Shown here one piece after another: positions 18,839 to 30,400 of a stretch of 64,000 nucleotides of DNA; positions within the stretch are counted from its first letter, which is position 1; every line of letters begins with the position of its first letter. Source of the DNA: Vibrio splendidus (GTDB lineage: Bacteria; Pseudomonadota; Gammaproteobacteria; Enterobacterales; Vibrionaceae). Location of the stretch: positions 224,027 to 288,026 of the forward strand of contig NZ_LNRF01000006.1 in assembly GCF_001557875.1 (NCBI RefSeq), in the 5' to 3' direction. The translations under genes were made by a program, and so were the position numbers. Below the pieces are notes generated by a model. It saw only the letters and a program-made list of their open reading frames with translations, was not told where the DNA came from and did no database searches.

Positions 18839-21800
18839 CTATTCAGCCAATTTTCGGAGTTTCTCTGGAAGCTGGAATTCACCAGAGCTACGAGAAAGCT
18901 CACTCACCGTTGGTGAATCCAGCGGCCCTTTAACCGAGTAGTTCACTTGGGTAAAGACTTCAACGACAGGTGAAATAACCGTGGTCACCGCCAATACGTA
19001 CAGCGCCGTTTGAGGAGTTACCGCAAAGGCCGTTAAGACTGGAATACCTGAGGTAATATCTGGGGTAAAGTTCACCTCAGCATCAACCTGTCGTGTGTTG
19101 AGGTTAGCGATACCTTTGATCTTCATTTCACCAGCCACCGCATCCATATTGAGGTCGTTAGTCAGGAAGATGCCATTTTGAATCTCACCCGTTCCTGTGA
19201 TGCTGTTGAATGCCATGCCTTTATCAAACACATCTGAGAAATCTAGCTGCATCTTACGGATGATCGAATCTAGGCTAAACAGACCAAGTAAGCGAGCCGC
19301 ACCGCTCACATCCGAGATAATACCTTTACCAAACTTGGTTTTAACGTTGCCATCAAGGGTGTCCATTTTGATCCCCCAAGGCGAACCATCCCAGTTCAGT
19401 TGACCTTCCAGCGCGAATGGCGCTTTTTGAATCCCAGAAGTAATGCCGAAGCGCTCCATTAACTCACTGTTGTTTTCACCCTCAACGTCAACGGCTAGAG
19501 ATGAATGACTCTTGTCACCTTGCAATTCCCACCAGCCGCTAACATCCGCTTTGTTACCGCCGCTTCGAACCTGAATCTTGTTCCACTCAATGCGATCTGC
19601 GTTCCTAGTCATTTCAACATCGACCTTGCCAACCTTATAGCCTTGCAGCCAAAAATCGTTCAGGGTCAGCTTCAGGTTCGGCATCACATCGTGGATCTTC
19701 CTATCTAGCTCAGAGATCAATGGCGCTGCTTGTGCTTTACGTTGCAACAGTTGTTCTTGATTTTTCTTGTCGCTCCATTCAGGAACGAACAGATGTAGAC
19801 GATCCAGTGAAACGGTCAAATCGTAAGGTGGCAGATAATTAATATCCCCTTCGAGCTCTTGGCTAGAGACTTCCATTTGCCACGCTTGCTTGTTCTTGCG
19901 GGCGCTAAAATCGACATCATTCCAAGATATCCCCCCCAAGATCAGCTCTTTACTCTCAAAGGTAATACGGCTTGGTGCTGGAATGGTTGGCGTGTTCATT
20001 TGGCTAAGCACAGCATTAGATGGCTGCACTGGTTCCATTACAACCGATAACCAATCATCAGCATTGAATTTGTCAGTACGAATCAACGCATGATGACCAA
20101 CAACAGGACTAATTTTGTAGCCACCACGGCCCAGAACTAAATTAGTCGCCGTTAACTCAGGAACGTCACCTGTAATATCAATCTCAGCTTGGTACTTAGT
20201 GTTCGGCAATTGCAGACGCGCGGTAATCGCTTCTTGATTGCCCGATGCTTGTAGCCTTGCAGAGCCACTTTCTAGTGATTTTTTCGCCAGTGGATACGGG
20301 TAATCGCTCGCCAAATATTTAAGATCAGACTGTAAATCAAGTTGGTAAGTAAATCCGATATCATTAAGTTGGATATCAATCTGGCTCTGCCATTGCGCAT
20401 GGCCTGACAAGCGACTTAACCACTGCTCACCAATGTAAGGTTCTAGAGGCTTAACATCCCAATCACCCAACACATCGATATCAACAGCATAGCCAGGGCC
20501 ATCATTCTGACCTTTAAAGTCGAGTGATATACCTTGCTTAAGTAAATCAGCGGCAAGGCCATTTGCCGTCACTACATCATTATCAAACTCGATACGTCCC
20601 GTGGTGTTCTCAAGCACCATTGGCGGCGCTTCAATCTCAACATGGTTGCCACTAAGGTCTGCATAACCCCATGCTCTTGCTTCTTTTTCAGAATCAAACG
20701 GGATATTGAGCTGGAACTCGGAAGAGACATCACCACTCACTTGAAGTGCGGTTAACGCTGCGCCTACTGAACCCACCAGTGGCGAAGACGTCATGTAATC
20801 GCGCACTGCATTGCCTGACGCCGTTGCTTTAGCTTCAATCTCAATGTGGCCGCCTTCCCCTAAGTAAGGAATACGTCCAGTGATTCGGTCGGCCGTCACA
20901 TCCATCAATTGAGCTGAACGAGAATCCAGATGCATCGCATCATTTTCAAACAACAGATCAAGTTGAAGGTCAGTAATCAATGGCCACGCTGTATCAAAGC
21001 TGAATTTCGCGTCTTCTAAGCCAACCCAAACCTGAAAAATACCATCGTGGTTAGTGTATGGGTATTGAGACAAATCACCATGCCACAACAGTTTTACGGT
21101 ATCCGCTTTACCGGCTTGAATCGCAGTTGAAAGGTAGTCTGTTAGATCTTGCCCAAGAGCCAGCGTAGGTAAGTAACGCCATGTTTCACCGACATTGTAA
21201 GCGTCCGCTTCGCCATAGAAAGATAAGAACGGGCTCGCATCTTTTGGGAAGTCTAAACGGAATGCGCCTAGTACTTGTAAATCGGGTGTGGCAGCTGTGA
21301 TTTTGTCCGACCACAGTTTCCAGCCGTTTTCATCTTGCTGCCAAACAATATCAACCTGACCTTGTTTGATATTCAGAGGCGCTTGGAAAACATCGCCATA
21401 AGGAAACACATCGTCAATAACGTGAAGGCTGGCTTTCGCTTCCGAAGCCGAACCAAACACACTACCTGATACTTGACTAAAGCCAGGGACTAACTCCCAC
21501 TGCTCAATCGCCAGCTCAGAAAAACTGGCAGAGTAACGCAGGCTCTCAATGTCTGCCCCCATAGATACGCGAATATCAGAAACAGAACCACCCGGCGCCA
21601 ATACGTTGATCATTTTGGTTGATTGTTCAGAGTCAGGCAGCAGCTTAATCAACGGCGTAATTGTCTCAATGTTTAATTCAGAGACATTGAGCTCCCAGGG
21701 ACCTTGGTTCCACTTAAACGCAACGTCGAGTTCAGGCCAAGGTGTGTCGTCTGTTCTAAGATTTAGTGAGTGGCCATTTACCTGCCAACCATCATCAACC

Positions 21801-22711
21801 GGAGACAACTTAAAGATACCAGACTCAAGCATCAGGTCATGCTTGCCATCTTCGTTCCACGTCAATTCTGAAGGTAGAACTTCAACATAAGCGCTCACAG
21901 GTTTGCTATTACGCAGTGTTAGCCAGCTATTCAAGCTCACAGTGCCCGTCTCAATGCCGGATTCCGCCTGCATATAACGAGTTAACCAAGGCTTAACCGA
22001 AATGCTGTCCGCACTGACATAAAACTCACCCGTCATATCCGTTAACGAGCCGCCATCAACAAAGTTAGCGCTCACTGACAAAGAGTTTAGATTGGCATCT
22101 TTGATACTCACCACGCCTTCCGCAAGGTGATGCTTACCAGAGTTTTGCCATTTCAGAGTTTCGATATCAAGCTGACGTTCTTCGTCAGAAATAGTTCGAT
22201 ATAAAAGAGAGGAATCTTTAGCGGTCACATCCACCAAAGTTTTCAGCAGTAAATTATCGAGCTCTTGTATCACTCGCTTGGAAGATCCAGGATCTTTAGG
22301 TTCGTCTTTGCCATTTTGTCCGGCAAACAGATCAATAGAGCGGATATCAAGATACATTTGATTCATGACTAGATCTGCCACAACCGGGCGCATCTGCACG
22401 AGCGATTGAATCAAGTCAAACTCGACTTCAACACGCTCAACAGAGAAGGTCACATCTTCTGCATTGGGGAGGCTAGCTTTAACGCCTTGTAGAGCAATAG
22501 AAGGGTGAGTGTTACGCCAAAAACCGCCCACGTCTTGAATAGAAAACTCAAAACCGGAATGTTGGTTTACCCAAAGCTCAATTTCAGATTGATACTTATT
22601 TAAATTGGGTAAGGCTACACGCAGTGTAGTTACGGCAATGGCTAGTGTTACCAAGAGAGTAACCACTAACCATAAACATGCACGTAGAATCAGAGTAACG
22701 CTTGAGCTCAC
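18839..22711 (-). CDS. yhdP: YhdP family AsmA-like envelope protein
   Basis: YhdP is a very long inner-membrane-anchored periplasmic protein of the AsmA-like superfamily. In E. coli it works with TamB and YdbH in moving phospholipids to the outer membrane. The 1290-residue length is close to E. coli YhdP (1266). One N-terminal TM helix (LILRACLWLVVTLLVTLAIA) is followed by long stretches of alternating beta-strand pattern, then a C-terminal conserved region with FNSITGTGEIQNGIFLTNDL and VDAEVNFTPDITSGIPVLTA. It lies 10 bp after rng and upstream of the nitrilase gene. Confidence 0.94.
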   Translation of the reverse strand: MSSSVTLILRACLWLVVTLLVTLAIAVTTLRVALPNLNKYQSEIELWVNQHSGFEFSIQDVGGFWRNTHPSIALQGVKASLPNAEDVTFSVERVEVEFDLIQSLVQMRPVVADLVMNQMYLDIRSIDLFAGQNGKDEPKDPGSSKRVIQELDNLLLKTLVDVTAKDSSLLYRTISDEERQLDIETLKWQNSGKHHLAEGVVSIKDANLNSLSVSANFVDGGSLTDMTGEFYVSADSISVKPWLTRYMQAESGIETGTVSLNSWLTLRNSKPVSAYVEVLPSELTWNEDGKHDLMLESGIFKLSPVDDGWQVNGHSLNLRTDDTPWPELDVAFKWNQGPWELNVSELNIETITPLIKLLPDSEQSTKMINVLAPGGSVSDIRVSMGADIESLRYSASFSELAIEQWELVPGFSQVSGSVFGSASEAKASLHVIDDVFPYGDVFQAPLNIKQGQVDIVWQQDENGWKLWSDKITAATPDLQVLGAFRLDFPKDASPFLSFYGEADAYNVGETWRYLPTLALGQDLTDYLSTAIQAGKADTVKLLWHGDLSQYPYTNHDGIFQVWVGLEDAKFSFDTAWPLITDLQLDLLFENDAMHLDSRSAQLMDVTADRITGRIPYLGEGGHIEIEAKATASGNAVRDYMTSSPLVGSVGAALTALQVSGDVSSEFQLNIPFDSEKEARAWGYADLSGNHVEIEAPPMVLENTTGRIEFDNDVVTANGLAADLLKQGISLDFKGQNDGPGYAVDIDVLGDWDVKPLEPYIGEQWLSRLSGHAQWQSQIDIQLNDIGFTYQLDLQSDLKYLASDYPYPLAKKSLESGSARLQASGNQEAITARLQLPNTKYQAEIDITGDVPELTATNLVLGRGGYKISPVVGHHALIRTDKFNADDWLSVVMEPVQPSNAVLSQMNTPTIPAPSRITFESKELILGGISWNDVDFSARKNKQAWQMEVSSQELEGDINYLPPYDLTVSLDRLHLFVPEWSDKKNQEQLLQRKAQAAPLISELDRKIHDVMPNLKLTLNDFWLQGYKVGKVDVEMTRNADRIEWNKIQVRSGGNKADVSGWWELQGDKSHSSLAVDVEGENNSELMERFGITSGIQKAPFALEGQLNWDGSPWGIKMDTLDGNVKTKFGKGIISDVSGAARLLGLFSLDSIIRKMQLDFSDVFDKGMAFNSITGTGEIQNGIFLTNDLNMDAVAGEMKIKGIANLNTRQVDAEVNFTPDITSGIPVLTAFAVTPQTALYVLAVTTVISPVVEVFTQVNYSVKGPLDSPTVSELSRSSGEFQLPEKLRKLAE

Positions 22712-22721
22712 AAAATTTCCA

Positions 22722-24191
22722 TTACATCATAACAACATCAAACTGCTCTTGTATGTACAGAGGCTCAGCCTGAATTTTAACTTGCTTACCAATAAACACT
22801 TCAAGCTCGGCAAGCGCATGAGATTCATCGCCCTCTAACGCCTCAGCCACGGCAGCTGCCGCATAGACCACAAATTTATCGGCGTCGTACGCGCGATTCA
22901 CTCGCGTGATCTCTCGAAGAATTTCATAACAAACGGTTTCAACTGTCTTCACACTGCCGCGACCTTCACAAGCAGGACAGCTAGAACACAGGATATGCTC
23001 AATACTTTCACGAGTACGTTTACGAGTCATCTCAACCAAACCAAGCTGCGTGAAGCCATTAATATTGGTTTTCACACGGTCTTTGTCGAGCGCAGCCTCT
23101 AAAGAAGTTAGTACTCGCTTACGATGTTCCTCTGACAACATATCAATAAAGTCGATAATGATGATGCCACCGAGGTTACGCAAACGCAGCTGGCGAGCAA
23201 TCGCCTGAGTTGCTTCTACGTTGGTGTTGAAAATCGTCTCTTCTAAATTACGGCGACCAACAAACGCGCCAGTGTTGATATCAACCGTGGTCATCGCTTC
23301 AGTTTGGTCGATAATCAGATATCCACCAGACTTTAATTCAACTTTACGATCCAATGAACGCTGAATTTCGTTCTCGGTATCGTACATATCAAAGATAGGC
23401 TTATCACCTTCATACAGCTCAAGCTTGTCTGTCAGTTCTGGCACGTATTCAGAGGTAAACTCTTTAAGGTTTTCATATTCTAGGCGAGAATCGACCTGAA
23501 TCTTGCTCAGTTCAGTACCGACGAAGTCGCGTAAGATACGTTGGCTTAAGCAAAGCTCACCATACAAACGAGTACGAGCTTTGTGTTTTCCACGACGCTC
23601 TAATACTTTTAGCCACAGTCGCTTTAAGAAGGCGGCATCTTGTGCCAACTCATTTGAGTCTGCACCTTCTGCTGCGGTACGGATGATGAAGCCACCGTGT
23701 TCGTCACAGTAACGAGACACAACTTTTTTAAGACGGTTGCGTTCAGACTCGCTATCGATACGTTGAGATACACCAACATGACTTGCTCCCGGCATAAATA
23801 CCAGATAACGAGACGGTAGAGTGATATCAGTGGTTAAGCGGGCACCTTTAGTACCAAGAGGGTCTTTGACCACTTGCACCACAATGTCTTGCCCTTGACG
23901 AACAAGCTCTGAAATATCACGAACCTGAAACTGCTTCTTTTCATTTTCAGCGACACATTCAGTGTGTGGAACAATATCAGAGGCGTGTAAAAAAGCTGCT
24001 TTCTCAAGGCCTATATCCACAAAAGCCGCCTGCATTCCCGGAAGAACACGGCTTACACGTCCTTTATAGATATTTCCTACGATACCGCGTCGAGCATCTC
24101 GTTCGACATGGATCTCTTGAAGAGCCCCCCCTTCAATCATGGCCACACGAGTTTCACTCGGGGTCACGTTCAGCAACAATTCAGCACTCAT
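22722..24191 (-). CDS. rng: Ribonuclease G
   Basis: RNase G is an endoribonuclease of the RNase E/G family that matures the 5' end of 16S rRNA and degrades some mRNAs. At 489 residues it equals E. coli Rng. An S1-type RNA-binding segment (GIVGNIYKGRVSRVLPGMQA) is followed by the catalytic metal-binding motifs TTVDINTGAFVG and GGIIIIDFIDM, and by the Zn-link CSSCPACEGRG. It has no RNase E-like C-terminal scaffold. It lies between maf and yhdP in the conserved mre cluster. Confidence 0.97.
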   Translation of the reverse strand: MSAELLLNVTPSETRVAMIEGGALQEIHVERDARRGIVGNIYKGRVSRVLPGMQAAFVDIGLEKAAFLHASDIVPHTECVAENEKKQFQVRDISELVRQGQDIVVQVVKDPLGTKGARLTTDITLPSRYLVFMPGASHVGVSQRIDSESERNRLKKVVSRYCDEHGGFIIRTAAEGADSNELAQDAAFLKRLWLKVLERRGKHKARTRLYGELCLSQRILRDFVGTELSKIQVDSRLEYENLKEFTSEYVPELTDKLELYEGDKPIFDMYDTENEIQRSLDRKVELKSGGYLIIDQTEAMTTVDINTGAFVGRRNLEETIFNTNVEATQAIARQLRLRNLGGIIIIDFIDMLSEEHRKRVLTSLEAALDKDRVKTNINGFTQLGLVEMTRKRTRESIEHILCSSCPACEGRGSVKTVETVCYEILREITRVNRAYDADKFVVYAAAAVAEALEGDESHALAELEVFIGKQVKIQAEPLYIQEQFDVVMM

Positions 24192-24211
24192 GGTGCACCT
24201 CAGATTAGTAA

Positions 24212-24835
24212 TTATAAGAATTCTTGCAGTAGCTGGTCCGTTTCAAATAAAGGTAAGCCGACAACGGCGTAATAACTACCTTCGATTCGGGTGACAAAGC
24301 GTCCGCCCAAACCTTGGATCCCATAGCTACCGGCTTTATCGCATGGCTCCCCTGTTTGCCAGTATTGTTCTATTTCTTTTTCACTGAGGGGTTTAAACCA
24401 TACGTCGGTAATAATGATTTCTGTTCTTTGTTTTTCTTCTGAAACCACAGAAACCGCCGTCATCACTTGGTGACGTTCATTCGCTAACTGAGTAAGCATA
24501 CGCTTAGAGTCAGCAAAATCGGAGGGCTTCTCAAGCACTTGCCCTTGGCTAACGACGACTGTGTCAGAACCAAGAACGACTATATCAGAGCCATTATCTA
24601 CAGTATCAGAACTAGGAACGACATGCTGCCTTTCAGAAGGGTTATCTTTTAATAAAGACAATGCCGCTAAGGCTTTATCTAAAGATAGTCGCTTAACATA
24701 TTCTTCGGCGGTTTCTTGAGCGTGTTTACACTCTTCAACATCGGTTACAAGGACAGAGAACTCATAACCGAGTTGCGATAGTAATTCTTTGCGGCGTGGT
24801 GAACCGGATGCCAAAACTAAATGTTTCTTTTCCAT
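24212..24835 (-). CDS. Nucleoside triphosphate pyrophosphatase, Maf/YhdE family, with internal duplication
   Basis: Maf proteins hydrolyse non-canonical or selected NTPs (YhdE: dTTP and UTP) to monophosphates. The signature is clear: LVLASGSPRRKELL at the start, IVVLGSDTVVVSQGQVLEKP in the middle, and DKAGSYGIQGLGGRFV and GSYYAVVGLPLFET near the end. It is orthologous by position to E. coli yhdE, between mreD and rng. The protein is about 12 residues longer than E. coli YhdE: VVPSSDTVDNGSDI sits directly before VVLGSDTVVVSQGQ, a 14-residue tandem duplication of the active-site strand, also visible in the DNA. The ATG at 24835 is used; a GTG at 24841 with closer GAGG is an alternative start. 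Confidence 0.92.
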   Translation of the reverse strand: MEKKHLVLASGSPRRKELLSQLGYEFSVLVTDVEECKHAQETAEEYVKRLSLDKALAALSLLKDNPSERQHVVPSSDTVDNGSDIVVLGSDTVVVSQGQVLEKPSDFADSKRMLTQLANERHQVMTAVSVVSEEKQRTEIIITDVWFKPLSEKEIEQYWQTGEPCDKAGSYGIQGLGGRFVTRIEGSYYAVVGLPLFETDQLLQEFL

Positions 24836-24842
24836 CGTCACG

Positions 24843-25331
24843 CTACCTCACATGCCAATGACGACGCACGCGTCTCATTAATAAAAACATCCAAGGCCAA
24901 AGTATACAGTTTATCAATGCGCTCCATAGCGATAATGGGTTGAAAACGACATCTTGGATCAAATATTCACCAAAGAAGATCAATACCTCAAACAACACCG
25001 TTAACGCAGCAATGATCATCGCTTGCTGCCATAGCGCCATGTTACGAATAACGAGGAAGTTCATCGCAATAATGTACATCACTATTGCCATCATCATACC
25101 TCGAATACCTAGAGTAGAGCCGATCAAAAGGTCCCACAATAAGCCTAGAATCAAAGCACTACCTACGTTAACACGATGCGGTAGAGCCAAAACCCAGTAA
25201 CACGTAACCAACAGCAACCAAGATGGCCTAAATAGATCTAAGCTACCAGGCCAAGGGATCGTTTGCAGAATAAGTGCTACTAAAAATGAGCAGCCAATTA
25301 CGACCTTGCTTCTTAAAACGCTATTGGCCAT
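24843..25331 (-). CDS. mreD: Rod shape-determining protein MreD
   Basis: MreD is an inner-membrane component of the elongasome and acts with MreB and MreC in cell-wall elongation. The 162-residue protein has about five or six hydrophobic helices, including LLVTCYWVLALPHRVNVGSA and IGSTLGIRGMMMAIVMYII. The ATG at 25331 lies 6 bases after GAGG; a GTG at 25337 is directly on the Shine-Dalgarno. It overlaps the mreC stop by about 11 bp, indicating translational coupling. Confidence 0.95.
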   Translation of the reverse strand: MANSVLRSKVVIGCSFLVALILQTIPWPGSLDLFRPSWLLLVTCYWVLALPHRVNVGSALILGLLWDLLIGSTLGIRGMMMAIVMYIIAMNFLVIRNMALWQQAMIIAALTVLFEVLIFFGEYLIQDVVFNPLSLWSALINCILWPWMFLLMRRVRRHWHVR

Positions 25332-26208
25332 CTTCACCCTCTAACAATGCTTGTTCTATGCTGGATTGATCCGCTTGCATCTGTTTATTTTCATCAGGCC
25401 ATACAAGCAGCAAGTATCTGAGCTTGTCGAACTCAACCACAGGCTCTGCTTTGATAACGGCGAACTCTCGTTTCGGGTCGTAATCAACGGCAGTAACATA
25501 GGCGACTGGGTAACCTTCTGGATAGACTCCACCAAGACCCGATGTCACCAACAGATCTTCTTCTTGTATATCAGTACTGGTTGGAATGTGCTCTAGCTGG
25601 ATCTCGTCAATCATGCCATTGCCCGAAGCAATCACACGGATGTCATTACGAATAACCTGCACAGGAATCGCATTGTTTGCATCGGTGAGTAGTAAAACAC
25701 GACTGTTGTGAGCTGCGACGAAAGTGACTTGGCCAACAATGCCTTTCTCGTTGATCACCGGTTGACCTTCGTACACCCCATCAATCTGACCTTTATCGAT
25801 CACGACTTGATGACGATATGGTGAAGTGTCTACCGCCATAACTTCTGTGACGACTTTCTTCTCATCACGGATAAACGGAGATCCTAACAGCTTACGAAGA
25901 CGCTTGTTTTCTTCTTGATATTGTTCAAGCAGAATCAACTCGCTCTTCAAACGCAAGACTTCTCGTTTAATATTATGGTTGGATTCAATTAACCCTTTGC
26001 GAGTGCTAAAACGGTCGTAAACACCATCGAACATAGTGCGAGGTAAGTTGGCTGCATATTGAATAGGCGCAACCATGCTGTTTAATAGATAGCGAACATT
26101 TGAGAAAGCATCTAAACGACTATCAGCCAGCATAAGGCTGGCTGATAAAATTACAGCAAAAAACAGGCGCAATTGTAGAGAGGGACCTCTACCAAAAATT
26201 GGCTTCAT
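25321..26208 (-). CDS. mreC: Rod shape-determining protein MreC
   Basis: MreC is a bitopic membrane protein whose periplasmic domain connects MreB to the PBP2-RodA synthase. The 295-residue sequence has an N-terminal TM segment (LFFAVILSASLMLAD), a coiled coil around residues 75-105 (NIKREVLRLKSELILLEQYQ), and the beta-barrel region with VIDKGQIDGVYEGQPVINEK and GIVGQVTFVAAHNSRVLLLT. It lies between mreB (94 bp gap) and mreD. Confidence 0.97.
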   Translation of the reverse strand: MKPIFGRGPSLQLRLFFAVILSASLMLADSRLDAFSNVRYLLNSMVAPIQYAANLPRTMFDGVYDRFSTRKGLIESNHNIKREVLRLKSELILLEQYQEENKRLRKLLGSPFIRDEKKVVTEVMAVDTSPYRHQVVIDKGQIDGVYEGQPVINEKGIVGQVTFVAAHNSRVLLLTDANNAIPVQVIRNDIRVIASGNGMIDEIQLEHIPTSTDIQEEDLLVTSGLGGVYPEGYPVAYVTAVDYDPKREFAVIKAEPVVEFDKLRYLLLVWPDENKQMQADQSSIEQALLEGEDGQ

Positions 26209-26302
26209 TCTATATTTGGTCCTAGAGCTACATTTGATCCTATAGACAAGGTCCTAGGCTCTTTACATAAAACTAGATAATAAAAGAGCCTAACACTAGA
26301 TA

Positions 26303-27355
<1,053 letters not shown>

Positions 27356-27399
27356 TCATCCTGCAAGAATTAGAAGACAAAAATTGCACTAAATGTACC

Positions 27400-27426
27400 A
27401 ATGCCTTGCTGTCACGGCAAGGCATT
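27400..27426. repeat. Inverted repeat between mshQ and mreB
   Basis: AATGCCTTGC and GCAAGGCATT form a perfect 10-bp stem with a 7-base loop. On the minus strand it follows mshQ and precedes mreB. The downstream sequence is only moderately T-rich, with a TTTTT about 15 bases later, so it is either a weak mshQ terminator or part of the mreB leader. The mreB promoter should lie in this 150-bp gap. Confidence 0.5.
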
Positions 27427-27496
27427 GAAGTATAAACATGGACTGAAACCCGCAATTTCTTACAGATTCCTAACTTAAGGGGCAAAAATTATATTA

Positions 27497-30400
27497 TTAC
27501 TGACCTGTTAAGCCACTTTCCCCTCGGTAGATCACACGATCGTTACCGCGATAGATGCCAAATGTGACGACCGTGGAGGGATCTTCGTCCCCCAAGTGTC
27601 GCCAGTTGTAACGCAGCCATGGCTGCTCTTGATCGCTACCAGAACATGATATGTCATTTTCGCCAGTCTTTTTGCTTGGCTCCGAGTCATCCATTCTTAG
27701 CCACAAACGAACCTGTTCTCGTGGTGTATCCGTACCAGTCGGCGTATTTTGATCCGCAGTTACTTCTTCTTCACCATCATTTACATCTCCACTACCACTA
27801 AGTGAAACTAATGTGGTTTTCACATCATTACTGGTCCAAATGACTTGCTTACAAACATTTGAACCATTGAAAGTACTGCGATCATCATCCTCATTCACAA
27901 CAAACTCACTGCCATCCCAAAACTCAGCACGAAGTGGAATCGTTAAAGTAGAACCGGAATTGCCACCAATATCATCGAGCGCCATTCGACCATAACGAGC
28001 AGGAGGTTGAACTGGGAATACTGTCGAACCGGTAACAGAGTCTGAATCCGTAAATGACACAGGATCTACTCCTGTCACTGTTAAACCAAAATTAGTGGCT
28101 ATTGCGCTAGCATCACTGGTATTGAAAGGACCATCTCTGCGGCTAACATAATCTGAATCCGTAACTCGTTGCAGCTCAGCTGCATTGTCATTCAGTAACC
28201 AATGTTTACGATCAGCAGACCATGTACCAGCGTCCGTATCTAGCAAGAAATCATTATCTATACTGGTGTCATCCAGAATACCAAAACTAGCTTGCAGGTC
28301 TGAACTGAAGAATCGGTAGTTATTGAGCGCATCATCCGTATCACTTTCACCAGATGCCATTGGATATACTTGGTGAATTGTAGAATCATAAGTTTGACTT
28401 AAGTATGCTATATCATTTTGATTGGCGACATTCCATTCCGGAGTACCTTGAACAAAGAATTTAGGATAAAAACGACCTATCGATTTACTGCCAGATAAAC
28501 CACCTAAAATTGAACCGTAGAAACTCCCCGTTTCTGTCGCAATGAAGTTAAAGCTACCCGCTTCTGAGTACTTCAAACTATCGAACTTATAACCTTTATT
28601 CGCCTGGTCATTCGACGAAATTTGTTTAGTTAGCTGAGCTACAGGGGTTAAATCACCTAACTTAGCGTCAGGATAAACCGTAATTAGAGGGGTATCTAAA
28701 GTCGTTGTAACTTTTACGCTTGCTGTCGACTTAAAGTAATTGTTCGTCAGCAAGTTATCGTCAGTACAAACTGCAGATGAATTTGTATGCTTTATTGGGC
28801 GAGCATAAACATCGAATGACTCTCCCGCACTACTGAAACTGTCTGAGTCTTTATCGTTACTGTTTCCGTCCGAACTCTTATTAGTACAAATTGCAAATTT
28901 CCACGGGCGAGAGTAGACAGAGAAACTCCCTTCAACATCATAACTCCCATCTTCTGGGCAGCCAGCGAAACCAGTACAATCAAAGCTACTATCTTTTAAA
29001 GTAACGTTGAAAAGCCCTGACTCAGAGATAGTTAAGTCAGTTGAGGCACTGCCTTTTTTGAACTCAGGTAAGTAAGTCAGCGAGCCATCGGAGCCACTCC
29101 AAGAACTATCAAGTTCGTGAGCAATGGTAACTTCATCCCCAGCTTCACCTACATAATTTTCAGCAACTACGATTGAATCACCAGAATCACACGCTAAAAC
29201 TTTAGTTACTGTCGGTGTAGCTTGCCCCGCAATAACGTCAAGACGATTTTTTGGAGTACTGCCATCCACTAAAGAGAATTTAAATGGTACGAACTTGAAC
29301 TGACTTTCTACCTCTTTGCCAGAATCATCTACTAATGTCGCCGTTAGCTTATAATCTGTATCAAAATCAATATTGGCAGTATCTTTAGCGACAACTTTTA
29401 AAGTTAATTCACCATCCTCATTTGAAACATAGTTAGGGTATGCTCCAGTACCTTTACTTACGGAAACATCAAACTCCTCAGGAGTTGGCGTGATACTTAT
29501 AGTCACTTCTAGACTTTCTGCCACGCCATTATTCGAAGTATTAACCGTAAATTGAGGAGAGTCATCACCACACATCAAAGCTAAATCGGTCGCAGGAGAA
29601 ATATCTATTTCATAGTCATCAACAGGTACGATACAACTGGTCTCAGCATGAATTAAAGCGCTTGATGACATATTCACAGATTTAGCAGAGACTGCACCAT
29701 ACACCCTGGCATTTCCGCTCATATCCACGTTTTGCTCACTGTAAAGCAAACCTACAAACGTTCCATTTCCATTTAGGCTCACAAATGGAGTGCCACTTGA
29801 TAATACGTTCACCCTAAAATGAGTGTCACCCGCAAGAACTGGCTTATCACCATTCCAACGAATGATTGGGATTCCCGCAGAACCATCATTATTTACTGAT
29901 AAGTTTTTAGTGAAAACGGTCACCGTATCGCCACTCTTGACGCGTAATTTCCCCGTGCCATTGATATTCAGTGTGCCAATTTTATATTTACCAGACTCTA
30001 TTTCGACCACAGCACCAGTACCAATTGAGATGCTGTCATATTCGTAGATCTTCACACCACCAACAGTGATAGGTAAGGAAATGACATTATGGGTGTAAGG
30101 GATATCTAATGAGTTGCCTAAGTTATCTGGAACATCTTCTAATGCTTCTTTATCAATAAGTAAATCATCTAAGCCGAAACATTGCTGGCCTTCACAAGCG
30201 ACACCCGTTCTATCATTGGTATTTGAGTTTAAAAAGCCTACGTAACGATTCCCGCCATCTCTCAGTGACCCTACTATTTGGGGAGAACCATTGATTTCCA
30301 AACTACCATTGGATCCTTTCCATGTTTGCACTGGGCTCTTATTATTAAAGCCTTCACAAATTCCTATGTCATTAGGTCTGTCAAACATAAAGAAACCAAC

